A DNA stretch of 64,000 nucleotides from Agrobacterium larrymoorei (GCF_005145045.1 NZ_CP039691.1:1376001-1440000), one strand, 5' to 3'; shown: positions 8,716 to 17,598, counted from the first letter of the stretch. Numbers and translations are program-made. Notes: generated by a model not told the origin, from the letters alone.

Positions 8716-9546
8716 CTATCGCTTCAGGTGCCGTGTCAGGCGTGCTTCGAGCGCTGCCCAGACGTGGCGCAGGATTTCCACGATGGAGAGATAGAAGATT
8801 GCCGCCCAGAGATAGGCCTGGAAATCGAAGGTGCGGGAATAAGCGTAGCGGGTCTGGCCCATCAGGTCGAAGACGGTGACGATGGATACGACCGCAGAAC
8901 CCTTGATCATCAGGATGATTTCATTGCCATAGGGGCGCAAGGCCACGATAAGCGCCTGCGGCAGAATGATCTTCCAGAAGGTGACGGGCTTCGAAAGGCC
9001 GAGGGAGGCAGCGCCTTCATGCTGGCCTTTCGGCACGCTCTGGATAGCGCCGCGCAGAATTTCGGCCTGATAAGCGGCGGTGTTGAGGGTCAGTGAGAAC
9101 AGGCCGCAGTACCACGCCTCGCGGAAGAACCACCAGAGACCGACGGCCTCCAACTGAGGGCGGAAGCTACCAAGTCCGTAATAGATGAGAAAGAGCTGCG
9201 CCAGAAGCGGCGTGCTGCGGAAGACATAGACGTAGGTGTAAGCTAATGCGCTGATGACCCTGTTCGTAGACATGCGGGCGAAGGCCAGTGGCAGCGAAAG
9301 GACGGCACCGAGAATGATGGCCAGTCCGACGAGCGTTATCGTGGTTTTGAGGCCATCAAGATAGCGCCAGCCGTAGCGCTCGATCTTGTCGGGGTCCCAG
9401 TCGAAAAACAGGGAGAGAACAAGGCCGATTGCGAGCAACGCCCACAGCGCCACAACGGCATAACCGAACACTCTTGTTGCGGAAACCGGCTTCGGCTGCG
9501 GGGGCGGAGCGGGGCGTGCTTCGATAAGCTGGTCGATATGGCTCAT
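8716..9546 (-). CDS. Polar amino-acid ABC transporter permease (HisM-like)
   Basis: 276 residues, inner-membrane permease of the His/Glu/Gln/Arg/opine transporter family. About five membrane segments; the EAA loop facing the ATPase is EGAASLGLSKPVTFWKIILPQAL. The ATG at 9546 overlaps the stop of the upstream permease by 4 bases (coupled translation). It is the last gene of the unit: binding protein, HisQ-like permease, then this one. No ATP-binding subunit follows; the next gene downstream on this strand is usg. Confidence 0.9.
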   Translation of the reverse strand: MSHIDQLIEARPAPPPQPKPVSATRVFGYAVVALWALLAIGLVLSLFFDWDPDKIERYGWRYLDGLKTTITLVGLAIILGAVLSLPLAFARMSTNRVISALAYTYVYVFRSTPLLAQLFLIYYGLGSFRPQLEAVGLWWFFREAWYCGLFSLTLNTAAYQAEILRGAIQSVPKGQHEGAASLGLSKPVTFWKIILPQALIVALRPYGNEIILMIKGSAVVSIVTVFDLMGQTRYAYSRTFDFQAYLWAAIFYLSIVEILRHVWAALEARLTRHLKR

Positions 9547-10343
9547 CTCTGCACCTCCGAGCGTTTCGCCCAACGGTCGATGTATCCGATGCCTACGGAA
9601 GAGATGAGTGCAAGAATGAGGTACAGCAGACAGGCGATGCCATAAAACAGGAAGGCGTCCTTGGTCACGCGGGCCGCGATGCCGGTCTGGCGCACGATGT
9701 CTGCAAGGCCGATGACCGAGACATAGGACGTGTCCTTCAGGAGAATGATCCACAAATTGGTCATGCCGGGCAGGGCGATGCGCACGAGCTGCGGTATGAT
9801 AATGAGAACCATGGTGCGGCTGCGCGAAAGACCGAGCGCATCGCCAGCCTCATATTGTCCCTTCGGGATGGCGCGGAATGCGGAGAGCAGCACTTCCGAA
9901 GCATAGGACGAAAAGACGACGGAGAGCGCAATCATGCCAGCGACGAAGGCATTGATCTCGATTGGACCGCTGAAACCAAGATAGCCGCCAACGGTCTGAA
10001 GCAGGATCTGCAAGCCGTAATAGACGATGAACAGCGTCAGCAGTTCGGGAAGTCCGCGAAAGATGGTGGTGTAGATACCGGCGGCGAGCCGCAGCGATTT
10101 TTCTTCAGACTGGGCGGCGAGTGCGATCAGGAAGCCGATGATCAGGCCGACCGGCAAAGTGGCGAGCGCCACGGAAACCGTCACCTTCACGCCGAACGCA
10201 ATCTCGTCTCCCCAGCCATCGCCGCAGGTCAGCAGGGTTCCGTTGCCGAAGAGTGAGAAGATGCCGACCGGTCCGCAAAAGGGGTCGAACAGATTCGTAA
10301 TATAGGCCCAGAACGAGCCTATGGCGGAAAACACTCCGCTCAT
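9543..10343 (-). CDS. Polar amino-acid ABC transporter permease (HisQ-like)
   Basis: 266 residues. Hydrophobic permease with the EAA loop YEAGDALGLSRSRTMVLIIIPQLV (first part at about residues 175-195) and the upstream LRAGYL-like segment RGLPELLTLFIVYYG, both typical of HisQ/OccQ. It partners with the permease that overlaps its stop. It is separated from the binding-protein gene by 115 bases containing a hairpin, an arrangement that lets the binding protein be made in excess over the membrane subunits. Confidence 0.9.
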   Translation of the reverse strand: MSGVFSAIGSFWAYITNLFDPFCGPVGIFSLFGNGTLLTCGDGWGDEIAFGVKVTVSVALATLPVGLIIGFLIALAAQSEEKSLRLAAGIYTTIFRGLPELLTLFIVYYGLQILLQTVGGYLGFSGPIEINAFVAGMIALSVVFSSYASEVLLSAFRAIPKGQYEAGDALGLSRSRTMVLIIIPQLVRIALPGMTNLWIILLKDTSYVSVIGLADIVRQTGIAARVTKDAFLFYGIACLLYLILALISSVGIGYIDRWAKRSEVQR

Positions 10344-10405
10344 GCCAATTTTCCCCTGCGGTCTTTGCCGCGCCTTGCGTCTGGTTTTATTATCGTGTTC
10401 TCAAA

Positions 10406-10437
10406 CAAAAATGGCGGAAGGGCAACCCTCCCGCCAT
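10406..10437 (-). terminator. Attenuating hairpin between binding-protein and permease genes
   Basis: On the minus strand ATGGCGG-gAGGG-ttg-CCCT-tCCGCCAT forms a near-perfect 11-bp stem followed by a T5 run. It follows the binding-protein stop by about 20 bases. It is likely to end or reduce transcription into the permease genes, and may also stabilise the upstream message. Confidence 0.75.
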
Positions 10438-10458
10438 CATATTTAACAGGGAAAAGCC

Positions 10459-11229
10459 TTATTTGCCGTAAGCGTCGAAGTCAAAGTACTTGTCGTTGAT
10501 CTTCTTGTACTCGCCATTGGCGCGGATTGCCGCGATGGCAGCCGTGAACTTCTCGGCAAGCGGATCGCCCTTGCGAACGGCAATACCTGCGCCCTGACCG
10601 TTGATCTGTTCATCAACCGGCAGTGCAGCCAGGATCTTGCAGCAGGCGCCAGCATCCGACTTTACCCACTGCGTCAGCACGACGATATCGTCGATGACGC
10701 CATCGATACGACCGTTGGAAATGTCGAGCTTGTACTCGTCAGCTGTCGGGTAGAGCTTCAGCTCGGAGCCGGCGAGATGCTTTTCGGCATAGTTGGCGTG
10801 GGTGGTGGAGCCCTGCGCGCCGATGGTCTTGCCCTTCAGTTCTTCCACCGACTTGATCGGAGAATCCTTCGGCACGGCAATTGCTGGCGGCGTGTTGTAG
10901 TACTTCTTGGAGAAGTCGACCTTCTCGAGACGCTCAGGCGTGATCGACATGGACGCGATGATCGCGTCGAACTTCTTTGCCTGAAGGGCAGGGATCATGC
11001 CGTCCCAGTCATTGGTGACGAAGGTGCATTCTGCCTTCATTTCGGTGCAGAGAGCCTTGGCGATATCCACGTCGAAGCCGGTCAGTGTTCCGTCGGCTTC
11101 CAGAACGTTGAAGGGCGGGTAGGCGCCTTCGGTACCGATGACGATCTTGTCGGCCGCCATGGTGGCGCCGGCAAAAAGCGACATGGCAGCAAGGGACGCA
11201 GCTGCAAGCAGACGGGTGGGATTAAGCAT
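10459..11229 (-). CDS. Amino-acid ABC transporter substrate-binding protein
   Basis: 256 residues with a clear signal peptide (LLAAASLAAMSLFAGATMA, cut near residue 25). The mature part is a family 3 periplasmic binding protein of Lys/Arg/Orn/His/opine type: IGTEGAYPPFNVLEADGTLTG (first part), GFDVDIAKALC, DGMIPALQAKKFDAIIASMS-like, and two cysteines likely to form a disulphide (DAGACCKI and TEMKAEC). Proposed ligand: a basic amino acid or related compound; the exact ligand is not readable. First gene of the importer unit. Confidence 0.9.
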   Translation of the reverse strand: MLNPTRLLAAASLAAMSLFAGATMAADKIVIGTEGAYPPFNVLEADGTLTGFDVDIAKALCTEMKAECTFVTNDWDGMIPALQAKKFDAIIASMSITPERLEKVDFSKKYYNTPPAIAVPKDSPIKSVEELKGKTIGAQGSTTHANYAEKHLAGSELKLYPTADEYKLDISNGRIDGVIDDIVVLTQWVKSDAGACCKILAALPVDEQINGQGAGIAVRKGDPLAEKFTAAIAAIRANGEYKKINDKYFDFDAYGK

Positions 11230-11567
11230 TTCGATCCTCTCTTTTGGCGAGTCGACCGCACGGTTTGTTTATGTTTTCCGCGCGGGGAATGTTTCGCGGA
11301 GCTCTTTTCAGCCAGTGGCCTGGAGCTGCGCTTGGCGGATAGTCTTACCGTTGCCTAAAAAATGCAACCTGAATGTTTTGCACAGCGATGAGGCACCGTA
11401 ATTCCTCCACGAAAATGCCTCTTTCCGTTCATTCCCGGTACAGATCAGCCTGTCCATGATTGGAACAAGACTGTGATCTCTGCGTTGTTCAGCGCCGATA
11501 TGTGCAGAATGAGCCCGAATGCCGCGGGTCCAACGGATTTATAATGGACGGCAGATGAGGAAGCGCC
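11230..11567. other. Divergent intergenic region
   Basis: 338 bases between the importer gene (leftward) and the OmpA gene (rightward). It must hold both promoters. I see no convincing -35/-10 pair, repeat or small gene; a plausible ribosome-binding site (GATGAGGAAG) stands just before 11568. Confidence 0.6.
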
Positions 11568-13850
11568 ATGCTGAATAAAAACAAACTGCTGACGGGGGTG
11601 GTCTTTCCGCTCATGTCGATTGCCATTGCGGTAGAGCCGGTTCTCGCAGCTACCGTAGCCCATGCAGCCCCATCTCAGACGATACAGCAGCAGCCTGCCC
11701 AATTGGCGAATGGTGCCATTATTCTGGCACAGGCCGAAGCGCCGAACCCGGAAGAAGAACTGCGCAAGCGCCGCCAGCAGGCTGAAGAAGGCAAGCCGAA
11801 GGCCGAGCCTGAGCAGCAGCAGCGTCAGGAAGAGGCCCCACGTCCCCGCCGCGAACAGCAGCAGGCAGAGCCGCAACAGCGTGAGCAGGCTCCGCAGCGT
11901 GAGCCAGAGCAGCCGCGCCCTCGTCGCGAGGCGGCACCAGAGGCCCAGCCGCAACAGCAGCAGGAACGTCCGCGCCGTGAAGCCGCGCCCGAACCCAAGG
12001 CAGAACCTCAGCAGGAGCGCCCGCGCCGCGAAGCCGCACCTGAGGCCGCGCCGCAGGCTCAGCCTGAACAGCAACAACAGCAGGAGCGTCCACGCCGTCC
12101 GCAGCGCGAGCAGCAGCAGCCGGATGCCGAAGGCCAGCAGCACCCGGAACGTCCGCGCCGCGATGCTCAGCCGGATGCGGCACCAACTGAAGGTCAGCCA
12201 CAGCAGCAGGAGCGTCCGCGTCGCCAGCAGCCAGCCGCTGAAGGCACCGAACAGCAGCAGCGTCAGGGCGAAACACCGCGCCGCACGCAGGAAAATCAGC
12301 CTGCCGCCAATGAAGCGCAGCCGGAAAAGCCCGCCGCTCCAGAAAAGCCCGCAACGCCTGCAAAGCGTCCGGCAGCACCGGAGCCGGAAGCTGGCAAGGC
12401 ACCCGTTCCAGCAGAGCCACCGACCCCCGGCAAGGCTCCCGCACCAGCCGAGCAGCCTAACCCGGCTCCCGGCCAGCAGCCTTCCGAACAGCCCCGTCCG
12501 CCACGCGGCCAGAATGGCGAGCCTGCACCGGCTCCGGTTCCGGGCGCACCGCCTGCACCGGCTGATGGCGCAACCACGGGTCAGGCACCCGCTGGCGAAC
12601 CCGTACCGGCACAGGTAGCCGCACCGCAGACCGAAGCAAAGCCGATGACGAAGGAACAGCTGGACAAGGCCCGCGCCATTGCGCAGGATCCATCCAAGTC
12701 TGCCGATACCGTCGTTCTGCCTGTAGACAAGGGTGCTGCCGTTCTCGATAGCGACAAGGAAGCCTATCGCAGCGGCAACGAGCAGCTACGCGAACAGCGT
12801 CGCCGTGAACGCGAGCAGGTTCAGGACTTCAAGGTTCCGACCTCGGATGCGGAAGCACAGGCTGCGGCCCGCCGCGATGGTGGCAACACCACCATCAACA
12901 TCCAGAACATCACCAATGTTCAGGGTGAGCGCATCGACCGCCGTCCGGACTTCGACCGTCCCGATGGTGTGCGTGAATGGCGTCCGCGTGACATGCCGCG
13001 TGACCGCGACATGGGCGACCGCGTGTTCCTGCAGTTCGGCGACCGCGTCGTCGTTCGCGGTAACGATGACGACCGCTTCATCACCGACGGTGCGAAGCCT
13101 TACTACGAGCGTCTGCCCGATGACCGCTATCGCGAAACCATCGAGCGCCCCGACCGCACACAGATCGTCACCATCCGCAACCGTTACGGCGACGTGATCC
13201 AGCGTTCGCGTATCGATGCGCGTGGCCGTGAATATGTTCTGTTCTACGCACCGGAACTGGTCGATCAGCCAGATCGCGAATATGTCTACCGCGATCCGGG
13301 CCTCGATCTGCCGCCGCTGCGTCTGCGCATCCCGGTCAATGAGTACATCATCGACACGTCTTCGGATGAGGATCGCGATTACTACCGCTTCCTCGAACAG
13401 CCGCCGGTCGAACCCGTCCAGCGCGTTTATACGCTCGATGAAGTTCGCTACTCCGCCCGCGTGCGCGACATGGTGCGTCGTATCGACCTTGATACGATCA
13501 CCTTCGCAACCGGCAGCGCGGAAGTTCCGATGAGCCAGGCAGCCTCGCTGCGCAAGGTCGCAGACGCAATGAACAAGGTGCTGAAGAACAACCCGGCCGA
13601 AACCTTCCTCATCGAAGGCCACACGGATGCCGTCGGTTCCGATGAAAGCAACCTTGTCCTGTCCGACCAGCGTGCCGCTTCCGTTGCCAACGTGCTGACC
13701 GATGTCTACGGCATCCCGCCGGAAAACCTCACGACGCAGGGCTATGGCGAACGCTACCTGAAGGTCCAGACGCTCGGCCCGAACCAGGAAAACCGCCGCG
13801 TCACCATCCGCCGCATCACACCGCTGGTGCGCCCGGTTGCACAGAACTAA
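11568..13850 (+). CDS. OmpA-family outer-membrane protein with long Pro/Gln/Glu/Arg-rich region
   Basis: 760 residues. Signal-peptide-like N-terminus (residues 1-35, ending VAHAAPS). Residues about 60-340 are low-complexity, built from variations of QQQERPRREAAPE and later PA/PE repeats. Residues about 420-610 are rich in Arg and Asp (RDMPRDRDMGDR). The C-terminal approx. 120 residues form an OmpA/MotB peptidoglycan-binding domain: TITFATGSAEVP, then IEGHTDAVGSDESNLVLS and QGYGERY, including the Asp and Arg that bind diaminopimelate. Likely an envelope protein tethered to peptidoglycan with an extended linker crossing the periplasm. A strong terminator follows. Confidence 0.88.
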   Translation: MLNKNKLLTGVVFPLMSIAIAVEPVLAATVAHAAPSQTIQQQPAQLANGAIILAQAEAPNPEEELRKRRQQAEEGKPKAEPEQQQRQEEAPRPRREQQQAEPQQREQAPQREPEQPRPRREAAPEAQPQQQQERPRREAAPEPKAEPQQERPRREAAPEAAPQAQPEQQQQQERPRRPQREQQQPDAEGQQHPERPRRDAQPDAAPTEGQPQQQERPRRQQPAAEGTEQQQRQGETPRRTQENQPAANEAQPEKPAAPEKPATPAKRPAAPEPEAGKAPVPAEPPTPGKAPAPAEQPNPAPGQQPSEQPRPPRGQNGEPAPAPVPGAPPAPADGATTGQAPAGEPVPAQVAAPQTEAKPMTKEQLDKARAIAQDPSKSADTVVLPVDKGAAVLDSDKEAYRSGNEQLREQRRREREQVQDFKVPTSDAEAQAAARRDGGNTTINIQNITNVQGERIDRRPDFDRPDGVREWRPRDMPRDRDMGDRVFLQFGDRVVVRGNDDDRFITDGAKPYYERLPDDRYRETIERPDRTQIVTIRNRYGDVIQRSRIDARGREYVLFYAPELVDQPDREYVYRDPGLDLPPLRLRIPVNEYIIDTSSDEDRDYYRFLEQPPVEPVQRVYTLDEVRYSARVRDMVRRIDLDTITFATGSAEVPMSQAASLRKVADAMNKVLKNNPAETFLIEGHTDAVGSDESNLVLSDQRAASVANVLTDVYGIPPENLTTQGYGERYLKVQTLGPNQENRRVTIRRITPLVRPVAQN

Positions 13851-13871
13851 GGCTTGACCCTTTGCTTGAAG

Positions 13872-13906
13872 AAAGGCCCGGAAGTATATGCTTCCGGGCC
13901 TTTTTT
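13872..13906 (+). terminator. Rho-independent terminator after the OmpA gene
   Basis: A perfect 12-bp stem AAGGCCCGGAAG / CTTCCGGGCCTT with loop TATATG, followed by a T6 run. It overlaps the stop codon of the small convergent gene at 13905-14054. Confidence 0.95.
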
Positions 13907-14054
13907 ACACGAAGCTGAAAGCTATAAAGCTGACTGCGCCTGCGAGTAGCGCGAATGCCAGCGTGTTCAAGCTGATGTTGAACAGCTTTTTCAGCGCGAC
14001 CTGAATGGTCCACAATGCGAAAAATACGACAAGCGCGGCGTAGAATGGTGCCAT
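13905..14054 (-). CDS. Small two-helix membrane protein (49 aa)
   Basis: A 49-residue frame beginning MAPFYAALVVFFALWTIQVA and ending FIAFSFV. It has two hydrophobic stretches (about residues 4-20 and 31-48) separated by a basic turn (LKKLF). A good ribosome-binding site, AGGAGACC, lies 6-7 bases before the ATG. No family is recognised. It is convergent with the OmpA gene and its stop lies inside that gene's terminator. The translation signals and hydrophobic pattern make it likely to be real; its function is unknown. Confidence 0.7.
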   Translation of the reverse strand: MAPFYAALVVFFALWTIQVALKKLFNISLNTLAFALLAGAVSFIAFSFV

Positions 14055-14152
14055 CTGAAGGTCTCCTGTGCGAGGCGAATGTCAGAGGTTGGTCTTTATA
14101 TACTACGTCGTCGAAGTCGACGCGGCCAGCCTGTTTGCTGACCGCCCGCCGA

Positions 14153-15076
14153 TCAGACCAACGCCACCGCAATCTCAGCAGCAAGCCTCGCATTGTTGCG
14201 CACGAGCGCAATGTTCGTCTCGAGGCTGCGGCCTTCGGTGATTTCGAAGATTTTTGCCAGCAGATAGGGCGTTACCGCCTTGCCGCTGATTTCGTCCTCC
14301 TCGGCGTGGGAAAGCGCGCGCTGGATATAGATTTCCATTTCCTCGCGGGAGATTTCGTCTTCTTCCGGCACGGGATTGGCAATCAGCATGCCGCCTTCAA
14401 GGCCGAACTGCTCGCGCGTGTTCTGGAAATTCGCAATCGCTGCCGGGCTGTTCAGCGTCAGCGGGCTGGTGATGCCGGAGGCGCGCGACCAGAAGGCCGG
14501 GAATTCCGTCGAGCCGTAGGTCACGACCGGAACGCCCTGCGTTTCCAGCACTTCAAGCGTTTTCGGAACATCGAGAATGGCCTTTGCGCCTGCGCAGACG
14601 ACGATTACGCCGGTGCGTGCAAGTTCGGTCAGGTCGGCGGAAATGTCGAAGCTTTCTTCAGCGCCGCGATGCACGCCGCCAATGCCGCCGGTGGCGAAAA
14701 CCTTGATGCCCGCATGTTCGGCGGCGATCATGGTTGCGGCGACCGTGGTGGCGCCCGTGCGGCGCTCGGCGATTGCGAATGCGATATCCGCGCGCGAAAC
14801 CTTCATTGCATCCTTGGTCTGGGCCAGCGCTTCGAGCTGTTCCTTCTCAAGACCGATATGCAGCGTGCCGTGGATGACGGCGATGGTTGCCGGAACGGCG
14901 CCCTGATCGCGGATCAGCTGTTCCACGCCTTCCGCCATGCGGATGTTGCCGGGGTAGGGCATGCCATGGGTGATGATGGTGGATTCCAGCGCGACAATCG
15001 GTGCGCCACGCTGCTTTGCGGCGGCAACTTCGTTCGAATAGGCGATCGGCAGGAGCGGGGGGATGGTTTTGGTCAT
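14153..15076 (-). CDS. psuG: Pseudouridine-5'-phosphate glycosidase
   Basis: 307 residues, usual length. It splits pseudouridine 5'-phosphate into uracil and ribose 5-phosphate. Conserved family sequence is visible throughout: VALESTIITHGMPYPGN, ATGGIGGVHRGAEESFDIS (active-site region), VVTYGSTEFPAFWSR and LLIANPVPEEDEI-like (MLIANPVPEEDEI). It follows psuK on the same strand; the two act in sequence (kinase, then glycosidase), but a 143-bp inverted-repeat element lies between them. Confidence 0.95.
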   Translation of the reverse strand: MTKTIPPLLPIAYSNEVAAAKQRGAPIVALESTIITHGMPYPGNIRMAEGVEQLIRDQGAVPATIAVIHGTLHIGLEKEQLEALAQTKDAMKVSRADIAFAIAERRTGATTVAATMIAAEHAGIKVFATGGIGGVHRGAEESFDISADLTELARTGVIVVCAGAKAILDVPKTLEVLETQGVPVVTYGSTEFPAFWSRASGITSPLTLNSPAAIANFQNTREQFGLEGGMLIANPVPEEDEISREEMEIYIQRALSHAEEDEISGKAVTPYLLAKIFEITEGRSLETNIALVRNNARLAAEIAVALV

Positions 15077-15098
15077 TGTTTCTTCCGGGTTTATTTTA

Positions 15099-15241
15099 GA
15101 GACTGTTTGGAAACTCGGCGGCGGAGAGCCGAAGAATGATTTTTGTGTCCTGCAAGGAGAAGATCATAGGCGATATCCTTCGACGCAGCAGGACGCGAAA
15201 AGCATCGCCGGATCGACCCGTCCGAGTTTTCAAACAGGCTC
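15099..15241. mobile_element. MITE-like inverted-repeat element, copy 1 (143 bp)
   Basis: Ends are GAGACTGTTTGGAAACTCGG on the left and, read inward from the right, GAGCCTGTTTGAAAACTCGG: an 18/20 match. Both sides are flanked by TTA (15096-15098 and 15242-15244). The interior is also partly self-complementary (TCCTGC near 15150, GCAGGA near 15186). A near-identical but longer copy lies at 63313-63473. There is no coding capacity. The TA-containing flanks and size fit a mariner/IS630-type MITE, which is an inference. Confidence 0.8.
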
Positions 15242-15251
15242 TTAGAGTTCT

Positions 15252-16190
15252 TCACACGATTTCAGCGTTCGGCACAAGCGCCAGCATTTCTGCAAGGCTT
15301 TCCGCGCTCATATCCGGTGCCGTTGCAAAGGGTGACTGGACCGTAATTGCCCCTGCCGCCGCACCATGGCGCAGCGCCTCGCCAATCGATTTTCCGTTAG
15401 CAATTGCAGCCAGATAGCCGGACGCCATGGCATCTCCCGCGCCGGTGACATCTTTCACCTGCTCGATAAAAGGCGGCTTCAGGATCGCAACGTTGCGTGC
15501 ATCGAAAGCCACGACCTGCCGCGCGCCACTGGTGATGACGCCGCCGCGGAGTCCCGCGTTTCTCAGCTTCTGCGGCCACTCGCGCACATCCGCCACGTCT
15601 TCACCGGTCAAAGCGCGGGCTTCGGCTTCGTTCATGAAAAGCACGTCGATATCCGCCAGCGCCGGTTTCAGCCTGATGACCTTTGCAGGCGAGATCGCGA
15701 TGGCCGCCGATTGCTTTTCGCAGACGCTGGCGGCAAGGCCGATGGCGCTCAGCGTGTCTTCAGGCAGGTTGGCATCGCATAGAATAATGTCGCTCGCCAT
15801 GATCGCTTCACGAACGGCGCGAACGCGCAGGCGGCGCGGCGTGAAAAGCTTGTAGAGATCCATATCGGCAATGGCGATGACGAGGTCGCCGTCGCGCTCC
15901 AATATGGCCGTATAGCTGGGCGTGGAGCGGTCCAGAAAGGTGAAAGGCGTGTCCTCGACGCCTGCCTCTTTTGCAGCGAGCGCGACCGTTTCACCGTTGG
16001 CGTCGCCGCCGCGCGGCGCAATCAGCCGAACCTGAAAACCGAGACGTGAGAGATTGCGCGCCGCGTTGAAGCCCCCGCCGCCAGCCTCTTCCATCCATGA
16101 GCCGGGATTGCTCGCGCCATGCGCCGTTTCCGTCTCGATCATGCCGCGCCGGTCTATATGCGCGCCGCCCAGAACGAGTATCTTTTTCAC
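15252..16190 (-). CDS. psuK: Pseudouridine kinase (PfkB family)
   Basis: 312 residues from GTG at 16190 ([16 protein letters not shown]). A ribokinase/PfkB sugar kinase: N-terminal GGxxxD-like start, [15 protein letters not shown] nucleoside-binding segment, and the C-terminal PfkB signature [14 protein letters not shown] with the catalytic Asp. The pairing with psuG identifies the substrate as pseudouridine. The frame is open upstream to 16289, but that stretch runs into the recA promoter region and has no family similarity, so the GTG is preferred. Confidence 0.9.
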   Translation of the reverse strand: MKKILVLGGAHIDRRGMIETETAHGASNPGSWMEEAGGGGFNAARNLSRLGFQVRLIAPRGGDANGETVALAAKEAGVEDTPFTFLDRSTPSYTAILERDGDLVIAIADMDLYKLFTPRRLRVRAVREAIMASDIILCDANLPEDTLSAIGLAASVCEKQSAAIAISPAKVIRLKPALADIDVLFMNEAEARALTGEDVADVREWPQKLRNAGLRGGVITSGARQVVAFDARNVAILKPPFIEQVKDVTGAGDAMASGYLAAIANGKSIGEALRHGAAAGAITVQSPFATAPDMSAESLAEMLALVPNAEIV

Positions 16191-16362
16191 GCTGGTCCAT
16201 CCTTGTTTCCGAGGCGGATTTTTCTGTCCGATTCGGTGATTTACGGCCTTTATCTTCTTCATCCACAGCCTGTGGAAAAATATGCACACAAGAAAAACAA
16301 AAGCAGAACGAACGACTTAACGCTATTTGTTTTCAACGGGCTGACGGGCTGTTGCGAAACGA

Positions 16363-16377
16363 GAACAAAAAGAGTAC
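16363..16377 (+). promoter_or_regulatory. Candidate LexA (SOS) operator of recA
   Basis: GAAC-AAAAAGA-GTAC matches the alphaproteobacterial SOS box GAAC-N7-GAAC/GTTC-N7-GTTC in 7 of 8 fixed positions. It sits 60-74 bases before the recA ATG, a suitable place for repression. The one deviation (GTAC for GAAC) makes it a candidate, not a certainty. Confidence 0.65.
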
Positions 16378-16436
16378 ATACACTTTCAATACTGCTTCGT
16401 TGCCTGTGCGGCTTCAATAACCTAAAGGTGGTTCGG

Positions 16437-17525
16437 ATGGCACAAAATTCTTTGCGTCTTGTAGAGGATAATTCGGTGGATAAAAGCAAGGCACTGGAAG
16501 CGGCGCTCTCCCAGATCGAACGTTCGTTCGGCAAGGGATCGATCATGAAGCTCGGTTCCAATGAAAACGTAATCGAGGTTGAGACCGTTTCCACAGGGTC
16601 TCTCAGTCTCGATATCGCGCTCGGTATCGGCGGTTTGCCGAAGGGGCGTATTATTGAAATTTACGGGCCGGAAAGCTCGGGCAAGACCACGCTTGCGCTG
16701 CAAACCATTGCGGAAGCGCAGAAGAAGGGCGGTATCTGCGCCTTCGTGGATGCCGAGCATGCGCTCGATCCTGTCTATGCCCGCAAGCTCGGCGTCGATC
16801 TGCAGAACCTGCTGATTTCGCAGCCGGATACAGGCGAACAGGCGCTGGAAATCACCGATACGCTGGTGCGTTCGGGTGCGGTCGATGTTCTCGTCGTTGA
16901 CTCCGTTGCAGCGCTTACACCGCGTGCGGAAATCGAAGGCGAGATGGGCGACAGCCTTCCGGGTCTTCAGGCTCGCCTGATGAGTCAGGCGCTGCGCAAG
17001 CTCACGGCTTCCATCTCCAAGTCGAAGACGATGGTGATCTTCATCAACCAGATCCGTATGAAGATCGGTGTGATGTTCGGTTCGCCGGAAACGACGACAG
17101 GCGGTAACGCGCTGAAGTTCTATGCGTCGGTGCGTCTCGATATTCGCCGCATCGGCTCGGTCAAGGAGCGTGAAGAGGTCGTGGGCAACCAGACCCGCGT
17201 CAAGGTCGTCAAGAACAAGATGGCGCCTCCCTTCAAGCAGGTCGAATTCGACATCATGTATGGCGAAGGCGTTTCCAAGACGGGTGAACTTGTCGATCTG
17301 GGCGTGAAGGCTGGCATCGTCGAGAAGTCCGGCGCATGGTTCTCCTATAACAGCCAGAGGCTGGGGCAGGGACGTGAAAACGCCAAGGGCTTCCTGCGTG
17401 ACAATCCTGCGGTTGCCAACGAGATCGAAATGGCGCTTCGCCAGAATGCAGGTCTCATTGCAGATCGCTTCCTTGAAAATGGCGGGCCTGAGGCAGATGC
17501 GGATGGCGTAGAGCCAGACGCTTGA
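16437..17525 (+). CDS. recA: Recombinase A
   Basis: 362 residues, normal for rhizobia. Homologous recombination and SOS co-protease. Walker A is GPESSGKT at about residues 77-84; Walker [11 protein letters not shown]; the DNA-binding loop 2 region [30 protein letters not shown] is intact (quoted part only: [18 protein letters not shown]). The start ATG at 16437 gives [20 protein letters not shown], the standard alphaproteobacterial N-terminus. A candidate LexA box lies upstream and a hairpin terminator downstream; alaS follows. Confidence 0.99.
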   Translation: MAQNSLRLVEDNSVDKSKALEAALSQIERSFGKGSIMKLGSNENVIEVETVSTGSLSLDIALGIGGLPKGRIIEIYGPESSGKTTLALQTIAEAQKKGGICAFVDAEHALDPVYARKLGVDLQNLLISQPDTGEQALEITDTLVRSGAVDVLVVDSVAALTPRAEIEGEMGDSLPGLQARLMSQALRKLTASISKSKTMVIFINQIRMKIGVMFGSPETTTGGNALKFYASVRLDIRRIGSVKEREEVVGNQTRVKVVKNKMAPPFKQVEFDIMYGEGVSKTGELVDLGVKAGIVEKSGAWFSYNSQRLGQGRENAKGFLRDNPAVANEIEMALRQNAGLIADRFLENGGPEADADGVEPDA

Positions 17526-17561
17526 TCGGCCTGCCGGATTAGTCTTGTCTTGTCTTTCATC

Positions 17562-17598
17562 AAGGCCGCGTGACCTCATGTCTCGCGGCCTTGTTCAT
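17562..17598 (+). terminator. Hairpin after recA
   Basis: AAGGCCGCG / CGCGGCCTT form a perfect 9-bp stem with a 13-base loop; the following sequence (GTTCATTT) is only weakly U-rich, so termination may be partial. Confidence 0.65.

Noticed and set aside
11445..12143. Leu/Arg-rich 232-codon frame resembling a membrane protein
   Set aside because: It is the complement of the CAG/GAG-rich repeat region of the OmpA gene; leucine codons arise from reversed CAG/GAG.
16422..17579. 385-codon open frame opposite recA
   Set aside because: Antisense shadow of recA; its start region overlaps the recA ribosome-binding region.
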